DNA of 64,000 nt, taken from NCBI GenBank assembly GCA_023159155.1, contig JAJNNX010000049.1, positions 1 to 64,000 of the forward strand. Direction: 5' to 3'. The DNA comes from Ustulina deusta (lineage: Eukaryota; Ascomycota; Sordariomycetes; Xylariales; Xylariaceae). The notes beneath the pieces are model-generated. The model had not been told where the DNA came from. It did no database searches and saw only the letters and a list, made by a program, of their open reading frames with translations. The position numbers were made by a program, and so were the translations under genes. Shown here one piece after another: positions 13,208 to 24,964 of the stretch. Every line of letters starts with the position of its first letter. The first letter of the stretch is position 1.

Positions 13208-15250
13208 GTATATATTTGTATTAGCTTATATAAGTATAGTTATAAATATACTAATATTTATTAGGGATATTTTAGTATATTTAAACATTAAAAGTTTTAA
13301 AGCTCTAAATTTAAAAAAGATCATATTGCTTTATTATATATTTTTATGTTTTTTATTTAATATAAATATTTTAAATTTATATACTTTTGGAATAGTTATT
13401 ATATATAAAATTAATATACTAAGCTATATATTATTCCTAGTATTTTTTATAAACTTTATATTATGTTTAATCTAATAAAAAGTTTTATTAATTGTTGTAT
13501 ATTTTTAAATAAAAAATAATAAGCTAAATTAATAAAGCTTATAAATATTAATAGTATTAATTTAAATGCTTATTTATTAGAAGTTATAATATAGATTTAT
13601 GATTATTTAACTGTTTTTTATTTAGATTGCTTATTATTAATTATATTATTTATAAAACAAATATTATATATTTATAAGTATTAATAATTACAGTCTGATT
13701 TAAAGCAATATATTTTATAAAAAAAAATACTAAAAATTATAAAACTAAAAAAGCTTATAAAAAGTTAAAACAAATTTAAATAGAAGCTTTAAACTAATAA
13801 GATTAATTTATTAAATTTATTTAATTTTAATATAAATAATAAAGTTAATAATTAGCTTTAAGCTTAAAAATATATATTTTAATTAAAACTATTTATATAT
13901 TTTATAATTTAATATAAAAGCTATAATAAAAAAAAAAAACTTAGTAATAAAAATATTTAAAATAAACTTTATTTTTATAAACTAGATTAGGTTTTGCTAG
14001 TGCTAGCTATAAAACTTTGTTTGGTTATATTTTATGTTTTAAAAAGTAGGCTAAAATGTTTATATTTTTTTTTGTTTATAATTAGTAGTATTAAGCTAAA
14101 TAAATAATTATTAAAAATTAGTTTATTTTTAATTAGTTTATTTAAAAGTATTTATAGTTCTGCTATATTAAGTGCTGCTAACTTTAGCTTAGTTTTAGTT
14201 AGTTCTTTTTTAATTTAATTTAAAGGATAACTAGTAATAGCTAGCTTTTGTTTAATTAAAATTAATTTATTTTTAATTTTAGGTTTTTTTTTAGTTTTTA
14301 AGCTTATTAAAAGTAATAGTAACTTAAAAAGAGTTTTGATTTAATATTTTTTGCTTTTTTTAGTTTTTATAAAAAACTAATTAAAAAAAACTTATTAAAA
14401 ATAATAAAAATTAATTATAAACTTGTTTTTTATAGTATTATTATTTATAGCTTTAATATTTATAAGCTAGATAAGTTATAAAAAATCTATATTAAATTTA
14501 ATAATAAAACTTTTATTGCTTGTTATAATAAATATAACTAATTTATAAAATTAATTAGCTATATATAAGTTTAGGATTGTTTAGTTTGATTTTAAATATT
14601 AAATAAATTTTTTATAATTATTAAAAATTTGGTTAATTAAAATATTACAAGCTAATAATACTTTTATTTGTTTAATTTTTTTAATAATTTTGTATATAAA
14701 AGTACTAATTAAATCGATTATTTTAAATTTAATAAATATATTAATTATAATATTATTAATTATTTTTTATTTTATTTTATTTATTAATATAATACTTTAT
14801 TATTAGTTCGATTATATAAATATAAAAATATAATTTATTTGTTTAAATATAATTAGTTAAAATATAGCTTTAAGTATAATTAAAGCAAGTATTAAAATCA
14901 AACGTATAGGTTAGATTAAAGCTTTTTTAGTTATAGGTTGGATTGGTAAACTATTAGTAAAGTTAATAATAGTAGCTAGAATAAAATATATACTTTATAA
15001 TAAAACTTTATAATTAAAGCAGGCTTTAATAAATAGCGCTATATAAATAAGCGCTTAATAATTAATAATATAAGTTATTATAAAATTAATAAAAGTAGGT
15101 ATATGCTTTTTAAATAAAATAAAGTTTAAACAAAAATATATAAGTTTAATTAGGTTTAAATTAATTTATTATTAAATATTATAAATAAAATTTGTGCTTG
15201 TATTATATATTTGTATTAAAATATACTAAAGCGGTTTAAACTTTTAGCTC
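13208..15250. other. AT-rich RIP-mutated repeat DNA, origin unresolved
   Basis: This lies outside the right LTR but has the same AT- and TpA-dominated composition, so it is a second mutated repeat. No frame is open and I recognised no domain. Composition changes to ordinary within roughly 60 bp at about 15,240-15,300. Confidence 0.6.
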
Positions 15251-15289
15251 TTTAATATATTGGGGTATACCTAGTGAGCAAAAAATCGT

Positions 15290-15925
15290 TTTTGAACAGT
15301 TACCCCTCTCGGACGCCGTAGTAGACAAAGCGGCGGTTGGGGTTGATAAACCCCTGTTTTGCTCCATGACCTGATGGATGCACTAGGTATGCCAATGCGA
15401 TCGCGCCAAGATCACTCCCCCAAGCTAATGGTTCCTTCTCGTAATGCTCAATATCGACCATCGGTTCAGCGAGATACTGGTCGAGCTCATCCTGCTGGTG
15501 CCCTAGACTTCGAGGTGCTGTTCGGTCTTTGCCTCTGCCCTTTGCCTTCTCATTGGGTAGTTGTGATTGGGAAGACCGTAGACCAACGTCACTATCGCCG
15601 CAGTTGGTCATGAAGCGCTTGCGGCGCTGCAATCGCCGTCAGTGTGGCCTGGCTGCCGCTGGGGATTGATTCTTGTTGCTGAATTGGCCTTGTTGGATTA
15701 GTTCGGTCGTGTTGGTAGGAAACGATATTAAGTACCTACACTACTCTTGTACCATTCTCTTTCCCAGTTTTGTTTCAGTTGGTTACACTTTTCGAACGCT
15801 TCAGCAGTCCACACGGAATAATCTAGGAAACCATTGGGACCAGCGGGTGTTGGTGTAGATGGCGTTAGAGAACGTAGGGCCTTGAGGTCATGTTGCTCAA
15901 CAGAATTGCTAAAATTGATGTTCAA
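15290..15925 (-). pseudogene. hAT transposase C-terminal remnant
   Basis: Two minus-strand blocks lie in different frames. The upstream one (15728-15925) ends with AEAFEKCNQLKQNWEREWYK, like the W-rich stretch before the dimerisation domain in fungal hAT transposases. The second (15300-15632) contains DELDQYLAEPMVDIEHYEKE followed by PLAW, close to the hAT dimerisation signature DEL-RYL-EP---EE--PLAWW. A stop and a frame change separate the blocks, and the expected SRMA-D-LSIP continuation is not in frame. The protein is therefore dead and 5'-truncated. It sits exactly on the edge of the RIP block. Assignment by motif memory. Confidence 0.6.
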
Positions 15926-18805
15926 GAATGACTACAAAAACCGGGCGTTCCCTTTACATTTTTCACTCAGCAATGAGTGTTCAACTATGGAAAATTCGGC
16001 CATCAGGGGTAAATAATGAGAGTAATTAAATTAAAGGTTTAAAGATAACTTGGCCCTTGTTCCTTGTCCGAAAGCAACCTATGGTCCTCCATCATTGGCC
16101 AGGAATTGGACCAATCTCAGGGGTCAAGCTTGCCAACAAGATTCCAATCGATCTATCGACCAGTCGAGAACCGTTCGATCGATTGACAACTCCGACATAG
16201 CAGGGGTTCACATATGAGTACTGCGACGGTATATGAGGTGTTTTGAGATAGATTCTTATAATGTAACATTCACATTAAATGACAAATAGGAGCTTCAGGA
16301 GGCGAAGTGTATGCTCTAACTATGCACACCCTGATCCTCTGTAGGCTTATTGCATTGATCTTTTTTTATCTCATCCCTTTCAGAGTAGGATCCTATTTCA
16401 ACTTTAGAAATGATATATATAGATATACACAGAAAAGGAGGTCACGAACAATGATAGCGACCTCTTTACTTTCGATCTCTGCCAAACACGAAACTAGTCG
16501 GGTCTACATTAATACTTCGTTTGCCTAGAGAGATCCCCGCACGAACCAAACTCTATCATCCCCTCATTCTGGATATATGTGCCCACAACCGAGTCCTCCA
16601 CATTACCCTTAATCTCAATTTCGGACTTTGTAAGTGGTTTGGAGAGCAGTCCTTGCTTCAGAGTGGCCCCATATGGACCTATTCCCTCCAAGCGATTCTG
16701 GGTTTCGCTTTGGTCTCGATTTGAACCTGGGTTTGGCAGGATGATGCTACGGGAGGCATGATGTGTAAAGATTGTGGGGATGTGAAGAAAAAAAAGACAA
16801 AGAGAACTATCGTTACGTGTCACTGTGGCAACCAACCCAAGTATAAAAACTGATGACAATTCATTATTAAAGCCAATGAGGTAGGCGTGACGGGAGGCCC
16901 TAGAGCCTGCATGACCGCAGCAGAAAAATAGGGCATTCGTGTAGGCGATGAGTATATGCATTGTACCTTTGTAGCGCTGCCTACTTCTACACAGCCAGTT
17001 CCCCCAATAGATATATAGTATTACTCGGGTTGACGGCATTACCAGACATACTGGTCTCTATCTATTATTGATCTGCCGTTGCCGGCTCGCTCCGGCCTCG
17101 CGAGCTGGACAAAAACCTCCTGGAATTGCTCCGCCTATTACTCGCTTTCTGCTGCGGTCCCCTTGTGTGTCCTGCTGTCCCTCGATCCAAGTTCTATGCG
17201 GACCTCGTTCTCGCATCATGCTGTTTACTGGATGCACGCATCCTACTCGTGTTGGTGCAGTTCTCTTGCCGGCCTACGTCCGGCTGCTGCACTCTGCCGT
17301 ACCTGTACTCAATCCATTCTCATACGCTTCCATCATAATATAAACGTCAGCTCCCTCAATAAAAAAATAATCAGAGTAAATTTAATGTGGCGTACCCTCC
17401 TTCAATATTACCTCCCCTTCAACCTTGTCGGGTAATCTCTCTATCCGGTCCTCAAATATGACTTTCAAGCTATGGAAAGAGGGACGATCGTTCAGCAATA
17501 GCTGGAAAGGCACTACGGGGCAGACTTGGCTGACATCGTGCAACGGCTCGTAGGCCTCGCCGGTCTAATGGCGGCTAAAAACAACCAGAAAATATTAGTG
17601 GGCGTGCTGCAAAGGGACTCGGAAGTCCTGTCATCATAGGGTGCATCTTCATCCTCAATACCTTCGTCTTGCGTCATGCTTACATCCTCGGCGTCCTCGC
17701 TACCTCTTCTATTATCTCGTAATATACTCCGTATTCTCGTTTTCGCAATTATACTTAGACCTCCTCAATGCAGCTGCTCCAATGGTTGCCCAATCCTCGT
17801 CTTCAGTGCTATCATCATACGCTTCGTACTCATCCCCTATGTCGTCGTCTTGTAGAATATCCCCCTTCGAAACTATGGTTAAGCACCATGTTTTCTTTCC
17901 CGAGATTGCTATCATCCGTGCTCTCCATTCTCTTCGAACGCTGATTCCATAGAACCCTGACCTTTAGCGATGGCCTTTGATGGATACTTTCTATTGCGCC
18001 AAAATTGATCTTGAAAGACAACAGGTTGGCGCAAAGTCGCGATGCGCGACACTTGCTATCTGGGTTGATCTTGGTGTTCGATTCTCGAGGACGATACCAC
18101 AGAGGTCACATTTCCAGCATCTTTCAACATGTAGTGATGAATGACCCCTTTAAGATATCGTTGCAGCTGCTGCTCGTTGACACCATTCCTGCAAGCTCGC
18201 CTCCTCAATGTCGCTCGGCTGCATTAACAGAGCACACCTCCGCGCAAAGAAAATGTATGCTTCCGTGAGCCGATTGAATCGTAGTGCTTTGATCTTTGCA
18301 TATGCTGATTAAGAGTTATTTCCGCGGTATGCCGCACTAACCTGAGTCTTTGGCCACATAGGCATTTCCACCGTACTACCACCTCTAAGCGCCGCATGCT
18401 CAAAATCCCAAGCTTTCTCATAACCGCTTTGCGAAGGTTTTGGGTTGCGCGTTTACTGCTACTGAGCCATCCTAATTGTGTAGAAACAAACCGTAGATGA
18501 GGCTCTGTCAGAGACCAGGGTCACAGGAGGATCGAACAGGATAGGTGTGATATATATCCCTGACACAATGGCTTAAGTTTAAAAGATGGACATAATGGAA
18601 GCAGCGCCCTCCACAATAGGATCCGAGCAATCTCGATGTTCTATGGGACTCCACTTGTATCTTTCGCGTCTGCTCGGCGTTTTCCAAGGCTGATGTCTCC
18701 AGGTAATGGATGCCACACACAGAAGATCTCGGGATAAACCCAACATTATGACAATTTCCGATCTTGCATACGGTCCCGGGCGTGTCAGCAAAAAGAGGCA
18801 CTCCT
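15926..18805. other. Gene-poor stretch, no convincing gene
   Basis: Only short overlapping open frames without family features are seen. One minus-strand candidate begins at the ATG at 16757-16759 after a pyrimidine-rich leader (MPPVASSCQTQVQIETKAK) but stops after 26 codons. A different minus frame just downstream (16509-16700) stays open. These may be pieces of a decayed gene, and I assign no function. Confidence 0.5.
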
Positions 18806-18936
18806 CACCTTGCCCTTATACTAGGAGATAGGCCGAATCTACACTTCCTAGCATAATTCTAGCAATTAATATTGGGAAACCAAGCGATCAAGAGGAAAGG
18901 CAAAATTGTAATTCAACGCGAATGCTAGCTAAGGAG
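18806..18936. repeat. Dispersed 130-bp repeat, copy A
   Basis: Closely related to 23891-24020 in the same orientation. Both contain CTAGGAGATAGGCC, a following ACTTCCT, an AACGC-AAT segment and a terminal CTAGCTA-GGAG. The copies differ by small gaps and many substitutions, so they are old. It could be a MITE or the end of a solo LTR. No ORF. Confidence 0.65.
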
Positions 18937-19393
18937 TGGTTGATGATTCTCAATACATCAAAGCAACGCAGTGTTTTTGGTTAGTTTTTACATTTTCTGT
19001 ACACAAGGCCACTCTTTCCTTGCTGACACCACTTGAATATATGAACTTCCTGGACATCTTAGAGAGACCAAGGGCAAGACCACAGCTAGATTAGCAAACT
19101 GGGAGCTTCCGAACCTGTTGAAAGCGGCTACCGTGCCGTGGCTTTGTGTCTTCCTTCCTAGCCTTTGCCCTTGAATTTATGACTTGCGGACCACCACGTA
19201 ATGAAGGCCGTTGGTGTGCCGATACAAAGCGTGACAAAAGAAAGTCTGTTTTTGAAAGCATCCTCCTGTTTTGGCACTGAGCATCGAGACACGGGAAGAT
19301 GTTTTCTGCTTTCGTGTGGTTGCCAACATGTTGGAGAACTAGCTCTGGGCTGCGTCCGGTCTGCACCGCCACGGCCAAGCCACGGCCACCATG

Positions 19394-19413
19394 ACCTAAC
19401 CTAATAAAGGTTA
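19394..19413. promoter_or_regulatory. CTAACCT-AGGTTAG inverted repeat upstream of rpl21
   Basis: A short palindrome (CTAACCTAATAAAGGTTAG) lies about 165-185 bp before the eL21 start codon. Telomere-repeat-like CTAACC boxes are common in promoters of fungal translation genes (Tbf1/Reb1-type sites), so this is a plausible activator site. The role is inferred from position and form only. Confidence 0.35.
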
Positions 19414-19577
19414 GTGCATCTTCCACCCGACGCGAGTCTGCACGGGCCACATCATGTGGGTCTCCAAGCCCACAGCCTTGAATACCTTCCTTCATCCCAC
19501 ACTGACACCTTCATCCAACACCTCCCGAGCTCGACCTCCCTCAACACCACACAGAGTATCCCTCGTCCACCGCCAAA

Positions 19578-20206
19578 ATGGGTCACGCTTCCGGTCTTCG
19601 TGCCGGCACGAGAGTATGGAAGATCCTGTCGTTTGTCCGTTCAAACTAACGTGTTGTGCGCAGTATGCCTTCAGCAGAGACTACCGCAAGAAGGGATCGA
19701 TTCCCCTCACGGTGTACATGCGACAGTACCATGTGGGAGACATCGTAGATATCAAGGCCAATGGCGCGGTCCAGAAGGGGTACGTGGTAGCCCATCAACT
19801 GCCGGCCTCTACTAACATTGTGGGACAGCATGCCCCATAAAGTCTACCACGGCAAGGTAATCTCTCTCGGCGCCTCACAGACAGACAAACACTAACGCCT
19901 CAGACCGGGATTGTTTACAACGTCACCAAGTCGGCCGTCGGGGTGATTGTCAAGAAGAAAGTAGGAAACCGGTTCCTCGAGAAGCGCGTGAACCTGCGCA
20001 TCGAGCACGTCCAACCCTCACGATCAAGAGACGACTTCCTCCGACGGGTGAAAGCGAATGCCGAAGCCAAGAAGAAGGCCCGGGCGGATGGCATTTCGGT
20101 CGAGGTTAAACGACAGCCGGCCATGCCCCGCGGCGCAACCACTGTGTCGATGACTGGCAACATCCCCGAGACTATCGTCCCTATTGCCTACGAGACGACG
20201 ATCTAA
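19578..20206 (+). CDS. rpl21: 60S ribosomal protein eL21 (L21)
   Basis: Component of the large cytosolic ribosomal subunit. Four exons join in frame: 19578-19613, 19664-19779, 19829-19856 and 19904-20206, giving 160 residues, the usual eL21 length. The start reads [12 protein letters not shown]. Family hallmarks follow: [45 protein letters not shown] and [17 protein letters not shown], ending [13 protein letters not shown]. Introns are 50, 49 and 47 bp with GTATGG, GTACGT and GTAATC donors; ACTAAC branch sites are visible just before the acceptors. The ATG has a good context (CGCCAAAATGG) after a pyrimidine-rich leader. The many short introns near the 5' end are typical of fungal ribosomal protein genes. 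Confidence 0.97.
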
Positions 20207-21552
20207 ATACCCCGCCGGTGACACATGGTTTGGTGTTGGGGAATAAGGGCATTAAAAGGTTATGGTACTGCGCACTCGGCCGAGACTCTGAGGCGGCAAA
20301 GACATCTCGTCCAGGGTCACTGCGATACTGCTTTCTGTTGCGCGAATGGCTACGTAAACACGAACCTACGTAGCAGAATTGACATTGACGTAAAAGTCAA
20401 ACACTTGTGTCCCAATGATTTCTAAGCCTATCGTGATGTCTGGTTTTACCGTGCAGTTCTACTTCGCAGTGGCCTTGCGGGTGTAACGTGAATCAATAGG
20501 TACCTCTGAGGTCCCGGAGGTCTACAGGGGTTTCGGCTAGCCGGGCGAAAACGGTCCAAATCACGAGCTCTATCGAAAAAAAAAAAAAAAAAAAAAGCCA
20601 ACAGAATCGTGTGCCCCACCCAGCCCTAGAAACCCCGAAGTTTATCCAGCCACCTATCAGAGCCACATATCACATTGCAGATGACATAGGTACCTAAGTA
20701 CTCTCAGTAGGACATTCAGTTTCGGATTCGACATCATCAGTCCTGGACGTCTTCATACCAAGTCTTCAACTGCCACCCAACTGTAATACACACAGTTTTT
20801 CAGATGGCTGAATATAGTCAGCGTGATGACACCCTACCAGTTCCTAGCAGTTCCGCTGCGGCTTGAGACGCACCCTACCGGTTATCTGGTGATGTGGTAC
20901 CACAGTGTTTTGCAGTCGAACGTTGTAGGTGCTCACGGCACAATGTTAAGTGATGGGGTACGCAAAGTGAAATTGTCGGCTGGGTATACCTGGGTTTTGG
21001 ATCAAGTTGCGCCGCCAAGCTGCTAGTCGAAGATATGATGTGACTAAAAACTAAAGACAACATATGATTTTGCATACAAATGTTGAAGAGTTGGTATGGA
21101 AGCCTCTAGGACTGGAGATTTTGGAGCCGACGGTACTAAATGCGATGCATAGAATTAACATTTTTACATAACCCTCGCTTTATGAAATCTAAACAGGCTT
21201 ATTAATTAAAGTTGCCGTTGCAGCTTTTACAGGATGCTGAGCTTCCAAGAAGATAAAAATAAAAATATAAGATCGTATACATAACATGCACTTTTAGATT
21301 ATCATTCGTAGATATAGCCTAGACTAATGAAGCTTTTGAATACACCTATAGAGATTCCTTGACTAGAGAGTGTGCACTGGTTTACTTCCTACGACTAAGC
21401 ATAGTTATACACGAGCGCGAGAATACTTGTCCATGTTAATTTATAATATTTTACCCTGGCAAGCACAAAAAAGTCATTTTGCTATTAATTAGCAAACAGT
21501 GGTATTTCGATATATCATTGAATCTAGTGAGAGTTATAACATTTAAGTTAGT
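20207..21552. other. Intergenic region with A21 tract
   Basis: Tail of the eL21 gene and the 3' flank of the SprT-like gene. It contains an uninterrupted run of 21 A at 20576-20596 and a GGTACCTAAGTACT-type motif near 20688. No convincing gene is seen. Confidence 0.6.
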
Positions 21553-22614
21553 CTACCTGTGGGACGGGAAGCCGCCGGGAGGAAAGCCGCCAGGTGGAAA
21601 ACGGCCAGGAGGAAAACCACCAGGAGGAAAACCACTAGGAGGAAAGCCACCAGGAGGGAAACCACCAGGAGGGAAGCCGCCAGGAGGGAAACCACCAGGT
21701 GGAGAACGGCCAGGTGGAAAACCACCAGGAGGGAAACCACCAGGAGGGAAACCACCAGGAGGGAAGCTGCCAGGAGGAAAGCCGCCAGGCGGAGAACGGC
21801 CAGGTGGAAACCCACTAGGTGGAAAACCACTAGGAGGAAAGCCGCCAGGTGGAAAGCCGCCCGGGGGAACCCCAGGACCTCCAAATCCTGGGGGCCCCAT
21901 AGGAGGGTATACAGGATCGGGGCGCATTTCTTTAGGGCCATAGGGATCAATATAGCGTTCCTGTTTCCATTCGCGAGAGTTTGTTAGTTCCTCTATCCTC
22001 TCCCCAACCACTCGAAGCATTTCAATGAAAATTGACCCGTGTCCCCCGTTCTTCGCTACCCGCTCCTCATGCTTCGGGTGATCCTCATTCTCAAAGAGCC
22101 ATAAGAAGGCATGTATGGATTCATGTACGCAGGAGAGCAAAATCGACTCGATAGAGAATCTGTAGGAGCTGTCTTCGCGATCGTACACTCCTTTCATCCA
22201 CAGCGTTACTGTGCGGTTAGACGATGTCCAGATACCTCTCCTATCGTTCGAGGCATCTTTCGACGAAGGACTGTCCTCGAGTTTCAAAGTTACGAGATGC
22301 TGCCGGCCCCATTTTGTCTTCACTTTCCTCGTCAGAGTTTTGAAGAAGAAACACTCATCGACGATCATCATGAACTGCAAAATCGAATCTTTCAGCTGTT
22401 CTGAGCCCGGGGACCTGGCGGCCAGCGCCTGGCAGTGGTGGAAAGCACCGACGAGCTCTCTCAACTTACTCGAATCTGACTCTCGAAAAGCCAGTGCCTC
22501 GTTCTTGATTAATTTGAGCAACGCCTTTGCATCTAGTGTTTCTTTCAACGGCTTACGTGAGTCGATATTGTCTGCTATCGCATAGAGAGACTGAACGTCG
22601 CGCGAGGGTGGCAT
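21553..22614 (-). CDS. SprT-like zinc metallopeptidase with Pro/Gly/Phe repeat tail
   Basis: Single-exon gene of 353 residues; the ATG sits in ATCAAAATGCC. The middle shows an HExxH zinc site, CVHESIHAFLWLF (His164, Glu165, His168), and a third likely ligand at His192 in NGGHGSIFIEML, an arrangement like SprT-type peptidases (HExxH...HG--F). In that family the fold is used by Spartan/Wss1-like proteases acting on DNA-protein crosslinks, but many fungal members are uncharacterised. I see no ubiquitin, SUMO or PCNA motif here, so that role is not supported. Residues about 250-349 are PPGGF-type pentapeptides encoded by a minisatellite, with PSHR at the end. The tail looks disordered and is probably length-variable between strains. 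No close neighbour suggests a pathway. Confidence 0.72.
   Translation of the reverse strand: MPPSRDVQSLYAIADNIDSRKPLKETLDAKALLKLIKNEALAFRESDSSKLRELVGAFHHCQALAARSPGSEQLKDSILQFMMIVDECFFFKTLTRKVKTKWGRQHLVTLKLEDSPSSKDASNDRRGIWTSSNRTVTLWMKGVYDREDSSYRFSIESILLSCVHESIHAFLWLFENEDHPKHEERVAKNGGHGSIFIEMLRVVGERIEELTNSREWKQERYIDPYGPKEMRPDPVYPPMGPPGFGGPGVPPGGFPPGGFPPSGFPPSGFPPGRSPPGGFPPGSFPPGGFPPGGFPPGGFPPGRSPPGGFPPGGFPPGGFPPGGFPPSGFPPGGFPPGRFPPGGFPPGGFPSHR
21565..21870 (-). repeat. 15-bp coding minisatellite (PPGGF units)
   Basis: About 20 tandem copies of a 15-bp unit, read on the plus strand as variants of CCAGGAGGGAAACCA. Each unit encodes five residues, mainly PPGGF with PPSGF, PPGRS, PPGSF and PPGRF variants. 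All units keep the length a multiple of three, so the reading frame of the SprT-like gene is preserved to its stop. Confidence 0.95.
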
Positions 22615-23890
22615 TTTGATATTGATGGCTCACGTACCAGGGTGAAGGTGATCTGTGCAAATAATAGCAATAAAATATCGAGTTGGTGCCTTCCTATATA
22701 TATATACAAGTGAACAAGGACGACTGTTTCGCTCGAGTTCACGAGACCTAGCTTGTGTTTCACTACAAAGGGTTTGCTAGACGGTAGATATACCTTAAAC
22801 AATTCCATAGTTTCACACACAAGGGCTTTGTTTCTGCTTTGAATACAGACGTAGAAATGGTCTACACAAGGGCTACGCAGCAGGCCTCTTACATAATTTC
22901 ACCTCTAGCTCCTAGCTCAATATCGCTGATCGCCATATTCGAAAATGATGGAAAGAAAGATTATCATGTGTGTGGGAACAGAGCTGATAATAACTAGCAG
23001 CGGGAAGGTCAATAAATCAGAGCGAGATCATCCCTTTGCACGCCTAGATAGTGGGCCAAGGTGTTCTACGAAGAGGCGGCCCGGCAGCTGCGACCTCAGG
23101 GCGTTTAGCAGAGACCGAATCGGCGGGACCGCCGCACCGCCACAATAAGTCAGCAAAGCACTTCGTACCGAGTGTTCAATATTGCTTCTTTTCGCTTCTT
23201 TGGTAAATACACAAACAATCATATACTACTACATACATCTAAACATACAGTCAGCCGACGTTAGCTTTTCTGTACCTTCGTGCCTCAGGTCAGAAAACCT
23301 CCGGCCAAATAGCATAGATTATTAGCTCAAGGAGCTGGCGGCCAAGATGCCATGTTTACGCTGCCGATTTATGTTCCATAGTCGTGGATTCTGCTGCGGT
23401 AGGAAGCCGAAAGAGACGAACAGTAATAAGTTTGGTATGAATTTCGATCCTAGAAAAGAACTCGGGGATAGATGCCTTGAGGGAGGGAGCCTCCAACTCT
23501 CTCTTCGATTGGGACCTAGTAAAATTCAACCGAGCACTTGACTTTTTGGCAAAGAAAAGCAAGTGACTAGAAAATCATCTCAAGATTGATGTTGTCTTGT
23601 AGGCAGACTGGCTGATTCTGATTGGACCTATGAAAACTATAGTAGGGCGTCGACTATCGGTGCTGTTACGCGTATCTTATGGCGAGCAGCATTAGTTCGT
23701 ATTGAATTTTGCAGTTCGACTTTGACGTTGCATGAGACCGCCTTTTTCCGTTTTAGCCTAGGCTCTTGAGCCGGGGAAAAGGGTGAGGCTGTGAGAATTT
23801 AGCAACGAGATTGCCAATGCCGAGTACGTATTATATGAGGCCAAAGTCTATTGAAGTCGATAATGTGAATAGGCTTGGTTATATGGGGTA
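22615..23890. other. Intergenic, no convincing gene
   Basis: Promoter side of the SprT-like gene and then sequence with only short frames. A short TA tract (TATATATATA near 22696) lies about 80 bp upstream of that gene's start and may act as its TATA region. Nothing else recognised. Confidence 0.5.
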
Positions 23891-24020
23891 CTTACTTTGC
23901 CTTTATGCTAGGAGATAGGCCATACCTATACTTCCTGGGATAAATACCTAACCTTTTAATTGAGGAATTAAATTATCATACTGAAATACAACTGGATTTA
24001 ACGCAATAACTAGCTAGGAG
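23891..24020. repeat. Dispersed 130-bp repeat, copy B
   Basis: Second copy of the repeat at 18806-18936, in the same orientation 5 kb away. The shared core is CTAGGAGATAGGCC near the left end and CTAGCTAGGAG at the right end. It is more AT-rich in the middle than copy A, consistent with some C-to-T decay. Confidence 0.65.
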
Positions 24021-24809
24021 AAGTCTTCGTGACAGTCTCGTACGAGAGGATCTCCTGTATCCTTGAGATTCCAAGTTGTATTGCCACCTTGTGGCTCTAC
24101 TCTCCCTTACTCAGTCACTTCAAATCCCACCCACTCTACTTCACTCTGTTCGCTGAAAAGACTTTACTCTATCTAGCTCTAAATCAGGGGATGGTTCGAT
24201 GCGGCTCCGCGAGACGCAGTCAAAAGCATTTGTCACTCGGGCCAAAGAAAAATCAGAAAAACTAAGCTGCTTACACATATTAGAAAGATAGAGATACAGA
24301 AACAATGATTTTCGGCCTATGAAAGTGACCGGCGGCCGAGTTGGAAAAGCGAAGCAGAGAGAAAAAGGAATCAAAAGTTTCTGGGTAGTATGTCCTTGTG
24401 CGATGCATTGCCATCGAGATGATGCCCTAACACTAATTAGGATAATGGTCCCCTGTCAATTAGTGAAGGGCGTACACTCGATATGACCGTGGGTCCCCTC
24501 CACATGGTCTGACTTTGCATGTTTTCACATTCAGTCTGCCCCTAACTTGGAGTTTCGGGTCGATTGCAACAACGGAGATGGGCATAGAGTATGGCACCAA
24601 CAACGAGCGCTATTCCAATTGGGAGAATGTATCCCCAGCTAGAGGCCGACAAGCCAGGTTAGAACAACATGCTGCAGCTCGTGACGTATCGTTTCTCTCA
24701 TCAACTGGCAGCGATAATTACCAATCAGCTTACACTCGTACAAGCGACGGTGATCCTTCGATTATTCGTGCCATATAATACCCGCTGAATATCAAAGACC
24801 CAAATCTCA
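24021..24809. other. Intergenic, upstream of the peroxiredoxin-like gene
   Basis: Nothing coding recognised. The stretch 24515-24778 is open on the plus strand but resembles no family and runs into the promoter of the next gene. Confidence 0.5.
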
Positions 24810-24818
24810 TATATAAAA
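24810..24818 (+). promoter_or_regulatory. TATA box of the peroxiredoxin-like gene
   Basis: TATATAAAA lies 155 bp before the chosen ATG and is followed within about 20 bp by a CT-rich stretch (TTTCTCTTCTCCTATCC), the usual layout of a fungal core promoter and transcription start region. Such a strong TATA box is typical of inducible, for example stress-responsive, genes. Confidence 0.55.
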
Positions 24819-24964
24819 GGGAAGAGAACGTCGTTTCTCTTCTCCTATCCACCGTTCCTCAGCATCATCCAATATCTACTTTGGCTTACCAGTCCCCAAA
24901 CATTATATCCCAATCAATTCACACAGACAGTTTAACAACGACAATACCGCCAAACAGTTCCACC

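Noticed and set aside
16509..17039. Minus-strand frame of 176 codons
   Set aside because: Mixed-quality sequence with several Cys-rich and hydrophobic blocks and no family; possibly a decayed exon but not supported as a gene.
21565..21870. Repeat array considered as CRISPR
   Set aside because: Units are 15 bp, directly adjacent without spacers and coding; the organism is a eukaryote.
21479..21987. Plus-strand frames rich in GGKPP or RRKTT
   Set aside because: They are translations of the opposite strand of the PPGGF minisatellite; the minus-strand gene with the HExxH domain explains the region.
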